From positions 102,486 to 166,485 of the forward strand of contig DASXVO010000005.1 in assembly GCA_036504215.1 (NCBI GenBank): DNA of 64,000 bases, in the 5' to 3' direction. Below the pieces are notes generated by a model, which searched no databases, was not told the DNA's origin, and saw nothing but the letters and a program-made list of their open reading frames with translations. The translations under genes and the position numbers were made by a program. Shown piece by piece: positions 59,961-64,000 of the stretch. Origin of the DNA: Vicinamibacterales bacterium. GTDB taxonomy: Bacteria; Acidobacteriota; Vicinamibacteria; Vicinamibacterales; Fen-181. Numbering within the stretch: position 1 is the first letter of the stretch; every line of letters begins with the position of its first letter.

Positions 59961-59975
59961 CACCGCGCAACAAAC

Positions 59976-60158
59976 GGACCATCCCCACGGGCGTGGGGAA
60001 AAGTCGACGATCTGGGGCACGCGATCCCGCACGCGCGGAGCATCCCCACGGGCGTGGGGAAAAGGGTTACACCCATCAGTACCGGGAGTATCCTGAGGGA
60101 CCATCCCCACGGGCGTGGGGAAAAGGAGTGTGGCAAACTCTCCAAACTGGCCGGTCCG
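59976..60158 (-). CRISPR. CRISPR array, trailer-side fragment (3 repeats)
   Basis: Three 28-bp repeats (59976-60003, 60037-60064, 60098-60125) are separated by 33-bp spacers. A third spacer-sized segment (60126-60158) abuts the IS21 element. The repeat is ggaccatccccacgggcgtggggaaaag, written in pieces: ggaccatcccc, acgggcgt, ggggaaaag. The second copy has G for C at base 4, a degeneration expected at the old end of an array. Type I-E-like palindromic repeats are conventionally read on the strand with ...ccccacgcccgtgggg..., so transcription is probably leftward and the leader lies to the right of the window. Confidence 0.95.
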
Positions 60159-60216
60159 GCCATCGTGAACGCTCAGTCCGAGGATCGTGAACGCAGATTC
60201 CGGTGATCGTGAACGC

Positions 60217-60603
60217 GTCGTCTCCCAAGTCAGGACTCATCGGAGCGAAGCGACGTGGTGGTGTCATCCTCCTCGAACGACGAAAGGTTCATGCCAACGG
60301 CCGTGAGATTCCGGACGTGAACGCCCGCCCGGCGAGGCGCCCTCGGAGCGAAGCGACGATGGTCAGCCTCGCATCATGTCAGGCATTCCGGACAGCCGCA
60401 TCGTATCCGGTTCGGGGCTCGCGATAAAGGTCCCGTGTGGAGCCTGTGGGCGGCGCCCGGCCAGACCGCCCGCGACGACAGCGAGGCCGTCGACCGGGCG
60501 CCGTCCAAGGACCTCGTGGGCGCGCGGAGCGCGTCCATAGGTCCGGCAGGATCCACGCGGACGCGGGGCGGCGCCCGAGCTGAGGCGTCGAGCGGCGCCA
60601 TCG
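60217..60603. other. Non-coding left segment of the IS21 element
   Basis: No gene is recognisable between the left terminal repeats and the istB stop. A 15-bp direct repeat (tcggagcgaagcgac) occurs at about 60239 and 60344. The rest is GC-rich sequence without clear structure. Confidence 0.4.
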
Positions 60604-61362
60604 TCATCGCGCCTCCGCCGCCGTGGGCAGCGTCAGGTCCCGCAAGTCCCGCATCGACGGGCCGGTGAGGGCGAGGCGATGGGCGTGGTGCAGGAGCCGC
60701 TCACAGATGGCGTCGCCCAGGGTCAAATCCCCGATCGCCGCGTGCCAGTCGGCGACCGGCAGTTGGCCGGCCACGAGCGTCGACCGGTGCTCAAGGCGGT
60801 CCTCGATCACTTCGAGGACGTCGCGCCGTTCGGCGTCGGTGAGCGGCGTGAGTAACCAGTCATCCAACGCCAGCAGATCGATCTTCGCCAGCCGCGCGAG
60901 GAAGCGGGCGTAGGAGCCGTCGCCGCGGCTGACCGCGAGCGCGTGCAGCAACCGCGGCGTCCGGTAGTAAATCGCCGTGAAGCCTTGGCGACAGGCGCTC
61001 TCCACGCAGGCCCGCACGAGAAAGCTCTTGCCAATTCCGGTCGGGCCCGTGATGACGAGATTCTCATGCGCGCGAATCCACGCGCCTGTCCCCAGGCTGA
61101 GCACGACCGCCCGGTTGAGGCCTCGCGGCCGTTCGAAGTCGACGTTCTCGAGCGAGGCGGTGCCGCGCAGTTGCGCCTGGCGCAGGCGACGGGCCAGCGC
61201 CCGCTGTTCTCGTGCGGTCCATTCGGCATCGACGAGTAAGCCGAGGCGCTCGTCGAAACTGAGCGCGGCATACTGCGACGATTCGCGCTGCCGCGTGAGC
61301 ATCTGCGCGAAGGCGAAGAGCTTGAGGGCCTGGAGCTTCTGGAGGAGGGGCTGCGTCAGCAT
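60604..61362 (-). CDS. istB: IS21-family helper ATPase IstB
   Basis: A 252-residue DnaC/IstB-type AAA+ ATPase that assists IstA in target selection. The N-terminal part (LTQPLLQKLQALKLFAFAQM ... YAALSFDERLGLLVDAEW) is typical. Walker A is ITGPTGIGKSFLVRA and Walker B is IDLLALDDWLLTPL. Arg/sensor motifs follow (STLVAGQLPVADWHAAIGD). The ATG overlaps the istA stop by 7 bp. The gene appears intact. Confidence 0.95.
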   Translation of the reverse strand: MLTQPLLQKLQALKLFAFAQMLTRQRESSQYAALSFDERLGLLVDAEWTAREQRALARRLRQAQLRGTASLENVDFERPRGLNRAVVLSLGTGAWIRAHENLVITGPTGIGKSFLVRACVESACRQGFTAIYYRTPRLLHALAVSRGDGSYARFLARLAKIDLLALDDWLLTPLTDAERRDVLEVIEDRLEHRSTLVAGQLPVADWHAAIGDLTLGDAICERLLHHAHRLALTGPSMRDLRDLTLPTAAEAR

Positions 61363-62897
61363 ACGCCCCCCTTTCGGCGGTAGTAGGCCGCGCCGCGGAT
61401 ATTGCTGTGAAAGGGGAGGACCCGACGGGCCTCCTCCGCATCCGGCAACGGGACGCGATCCTGCCCATGGCGCAGGATGTTGTCGACGGTCCGATAGCTG
61501 TACGACCGCAGATGCTCGGCTCGGAGACAGGCGGCCTCCAGGCGATCCGCGTCGTGTCGTTCGCCCAGACGCAAGAGGCCGAGACACGCACGGAAGCCCT
61601 GTTCCGGGTGCGCCCGTTGTTCGAGGATCCCGGCCACGACCCGCCCCGTCGCCGGACCGGTGCGCGCGGCCCAGGCGATCACGCGCGCCGGCGTCCACTC
61701 CGCGTACTCGCGATGGCCGCGCGGCATATGATCCGCGTGCGTCGAGGCTTGGCCGCGTCCCGACAAACGGACGTGCGAGGCGACGCGTCGCCCCTTGAAG
61801 AAGATCTCGATCGTCGTGCTCGTCACGCGCGCTTCCACCTGTTCATGGACCAGCGCGTACGGCACGCTGTAGACGTTGTGGTCGAACGCGACGTGATAAT
61901 CGATGTTCACGCGCAGCAGCGTCCAGGTGGCCAGTTCGAAGGGCTGCGTGGGAAGCGGTTTGAGCGCCGGCCGATCGAGGCGCTCGAAGAGCGCGCGTCG
62001 ACTCTCGCCCACGCGACGCAGCGGCCGATCGTTGATCACCGCCACGCGTTCGCGAATCGCGGCGTTCAGGTCCTCGAGCGTGAAGAAGGTGTGGTGGCGC
62101 AACGCCGCGAGCACCCAGCGTTCGGCCAAGAGTACCCCGATCTCCGCGAGCGCGTTGTCTTGCGGATGCCGAACCCGGGCCGGCAGCACCACGGCGCCGT
62201 AGTGATGTGCCAGATCGAGATACGTGCGATTGATCGTCGGTTCGTACCGGTGCGCGTGAGCCACCGCGCTCTTCAGATTGTCCGGCACCCAGATGGCGGC
62301 ACTCCCGCCCCAGGTCTCCAGCATGTGGACATGGGCGCTGACCCACGACCCGAGGTCCTGCCCGCGCGTCGCTTCGGCATATACCAAGCCACTCGCGCCC
62401 AACACGCCGACGAAGAGCTCGACCGCCACCGCCTGCCCGGTCGTCCGATCGATCACGTGCGGGTGCTGCCCCGCGTAATCGACAAACACCTTCTCGCCCG
62501 CCCGATGCACCTGGCGCATCGACGGCTTCAGCGTGCGGACCCACTGGCGATACCGCTCGCAGAATTGACTGTACGCGTAGCCCTCCGGATGCGTCGCCCG
62601 GTACTCGGTCCACAGCAGATGCAACGTGACGCCCGGGCGCTTCAGTTCCTGGTGCAGCGTCCCCGGATCCGGCAGCACCCGATCGGCGGCCGGCGGCCCG
62701 CCGGGCCGGGCAAACAGCCGGCGTTCCAACGCCTCGTCATCCAGGTCCACCGGCAACGGCCAGGTCAGCCCGGCCGCCGCCGCCCGCTGCAGATACGCGG
62801 TCACCGAGCCCAGGCCCATGTGGCAGGCTCGCGCGACCGCCCGGTGGGTCAGGCCCACCTCGTGTTTCAGTCGGAGCATTTCGCGCAACTGTCTCAT
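61356..62897 (-). CDS. istA: IS21-family transposase IstA
   Basis: About 513 residues from ATG 62897, supported by AAGGAGG six bases upstream. ATG 62915 is in frame but lies before that ribosome-binding site. An N-terminal helix-turn-helix (GLTHRAVARACHMGLGSVTAY) precedes the DDE-type catalytic core: Asp in EKVFVDYAGQ, Asp in AIWVPDNLKSAV and the Glu region NALAEIGVLLAERWVL. The C-terminal beta domain (DYHVAFDHNVYSVPYALV) follows. No frameshift was seen, so the element may still be active. Confidence 0.95.
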   Translation of the reverse strand: MRQLREMLRLKHEVGLTHRAVARACHMGLGSVTAYLQRAAAAGLTWPLPVDLDDEALERRLFARPGGPPAADRVLPDPGTLHQELKRPGVTLHLLWTEYRATHPEGYAYSQFCERYRQWVRTLKPSMRQVHRAGEKVFVDYAGQHPHVIDRTTGQAVAVELFVGVLGASGLVYAEATRGQDLGSWVSAHVHMLETWGGSAAIWVPDNLKSAVAHAHRYEPTINRTYLDLAHHYGAVVLPARVRHPQDNALAEIGVLLAERWVLAALRHHTFFTLEDLNAAIRERVAVINDRPLRRVGESRRALFERLDRPALKPLPTQPFELATWTLLRVNIDYHVAFDHNVYSVPYALVHEQVEARVTSTTIEIFFKGRRVASHVRLSGRGQASTHADHMPRGHREYAEWTPARVIAWAARTGPATGRVVAGILEQRAHPEQGFRACLGLLRLGERHDADRLEAACLRAEHLRSYSYRTVDNILRHGQDRVPLPDAEEARRVLPFHSNIRGAAYYRRKGGVC

Positions 62898-63052
62898 CAG
62901 TAACCTCCTTGTCATGCCAGCCCCTCCCTTCGTCAGGAAGGGTCCAGCATGCGACAGGTCCCGATGAGTCGCTGACCGGCGAGACGATCACGCCCGCGTG
63001 TTCACGATGGCCGGAATCCGTGTTCACGAACCCGAATTCCGTGTTCACGATG

Positions 63053-63185
63053 TCGGACGCCAGCACCATGAACGGCGCCGCCGGTCATCGTGAACACGCC
63101 GGCTCTCGATCGCACCCCGCGTGTTCAGGTTCGGAATCCGTGTTCAGGATCAATCGGAAAACGTGTTCAGGATCGACCGGCGCCG
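63053..63185. mobile_element. Remnant of a second, related IS21-type end
   Basis: Between the IS21 right end and the CRISPR repeats lies a short segment with one atcgtgaacac in left-end orientation (63087-63097) and three gtgttcagg copies in right-end orientation (63121, 63140, 63163). It looks like the fused ends of an older deleted element. Confidence 0.5.
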
Positions 63186-64000
63186 CCACGGGCGTGGGGA
63201 AAAGCGCGACGTCAGCCGCCGCGCGGTCGCGGTCGTCGGACCATCCCCACGGGCGTGGGGAAAAGAGACGCTGCGCGTCAGGCACCAGGTCGAGCAGCGG
63301 ACCATCCCCACGGGCGTGGGGAAAAGCTGTCCGGCACACCCGCGACCAGCCATGTGCCGGGACCATCCCCACGGGCGTGGGGAAAAGCACCTGCAGCTGC
63401 AGCTGGTCGATCTCCCCGGCGGACCATCCCCACGGGCGTGGGGAAAAGGACCGCGTGAGCCCGAGGTACTCCGCGGCGGCCGGACCATCCCCACGGGCGT
63501 GGGGAAAAGGACGACGAGGCTGGCAGCTTCCCCGGCGGACTCGGACCATCCCCACGGGCGTGGGGAAAAGAACATGCCACAGCCGATGTCCACGCCGACC
63601 GCGGGACCATCCCCACGGGCGTGGGGAAAAGATGTCGTCTCCCGCCGCGAGCAACTCTCCGCCCGGACCATCCCCACGGGCGTGGGGAAAAGAGGTAGCG
63701 ATTCGGATTCACCGTGCCGGTGACGGGACCATCCCCACGGGCGTGGGGAAAAGGAGCTCGTCCTGCGCGCCCGGCAGGCCGATCAGGGACCATCCCCACG
63801 GGCGTGGGGAAAAGGTGACCCCGCTGATGGTGGTGTCGTCAAGAATCGGACCATCCCCACGGGCGTGGGGAAAAGCCACTCACTGACGCGGCGACCAAGC
63901 TCGACGAGGGACCATCCCCACGGGCGTGGGGAAAAGGCGGAGCAGAAGAGCCTCGTCGTCAAGGACATCGGACCATCCCCACGGGCGTGGGGAAAAGTTG
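63186..64000 (-). CRISPR. CRISPR array, leader-side part (truncated repeat plus 13 full repeats, continues off edge)
   Basis: The first repeat keeps only its last 19 bases (63186-63204). Thirteen intact 28-bp repeats follow, with an exact 61-bp period, starting at 63238, 63299, 63360 and so on to 63970. All spacers are 33 bp. The repeat is identical to the first copy of the left fragment, so both parts were one array. The base before each repeat is always G or C. No leader or cas genes are in the window. Confidence 0.97.

Larger units (their letters stand above)
60160..63052 (-). mobile_element. IS21-family insertion sequence inside the CRISPR array
   Basis: The element holds istA and istB with overlapping ends. 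Its left end carries three atcgtgaacgc copies (60162, 60184, 60206) spaced exactly 22 bp. Its right end carries three inverted gtgttcacga copies (62998, 63020, 63041) spaced 22 and 21 bp. Multiple terminal repeats are typical of IS21 transposase-binding sites. CRISPR repeats lie on both sides. I could not identify a clear target-site duplication. Confidence 0.9.

Noticed and set aside
62909..63886. Open frames across the CRISPR repeats on both strands
   Set aside because: They translate the repeat periodically ([26 protein letters not shown]) and are artefacts of repeats.

Overview
The window looks like chromosomal DNA of an Acidobacteriota bacterium, most likely of the Vicinamibacteria type. 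This is inferred from the very high G+C content, three large Oar-type TonB-dependent receptors with N-terminal carboxypeptidase-regulatory-like domains, three sulfatase-like/TPR proteins, a VWFA-related Acidobacterial-type protein, a BNR/VPS10-type secreted propeller protein and many exported peptidases. No 16S gene is present, so the assignment rests on gene content.

Layout. 1-8.9 kb: housekeeping genes, mostly on the minus strand. They are a TPR/SLH envelope protein running off the left edge, hflX, a YrdC/TsaC protein, a CPA2 antiporter (plus strand), glpX, an acyl-CoA dehydrogenase, a SAM hydrolase, a methyltransferase and a bactofilin. 9.2-15.6 kb: cysteine desulfurase-mnmA (tRNA thiolation), trxA-trxB, glgA and an RluA-type pseudouridine synthase. 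15.7-37.1 kb: the most accessory-like gene-bearing part. Oar-type TonB receptors alternate with membrane- or lipid-anchored sulfatase-like hydrolases that carry TPR tails, interrupted by an FdhE-like protein, a D-Ala-D-Ala carboxypeptidase, a glutaredoxin-like protein, an M20 peptidase and a structured leader before a 71-aa protein. 37.2-43.7 kb: a VWFA protein, a PD-(D/E)XK-like protein with a histone-like tail, the heme operon hemE-hemH-hemY and a methyltransferase with an apparent signal peptide. 43.7-59.5 kb: an ECF sigma/anti-sigma/Spy-like envelope-stress operon, M28 peptidase, methyltransferase, HtrA-type protease, beta-lactamase-family hydrolase, BNR-repeat protein, tRNA-Lys, a phosphofructokinase with pyrophosphate-type residues and an S10 carboxypeptidase. 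59.6-64 kb: tRNA-Glu, a frameshifted remnant of a site-specific recombinase, and a type I-E-like CRISPR array split by an IS21-family element. The array runs off the right edge. No cas genes are visible.

How the genes fit together. The TonB receptors, TPR-linked hydrolases, exported peptidases, HtrA protease and ECF/Spy operon describe a cell that takes up and breaks down polymers at its envelope and monitors envelope stress. The three sulfatase-like proteins lack the Cys/Ser-X-Pro-X-Arg signature of true sulfatases and have Thr in the nucleophile position, so 'sulfatase' may be the wrong activity. Two other themes run through the window. Heptanucleotide tandem repeats sit in at least five intergenic gaps, three of them between convergent genes. 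At least four genes have a near-consensus -10 hexamer exactly 6 nt before the start codon, which suggests leaderless mRNAs.
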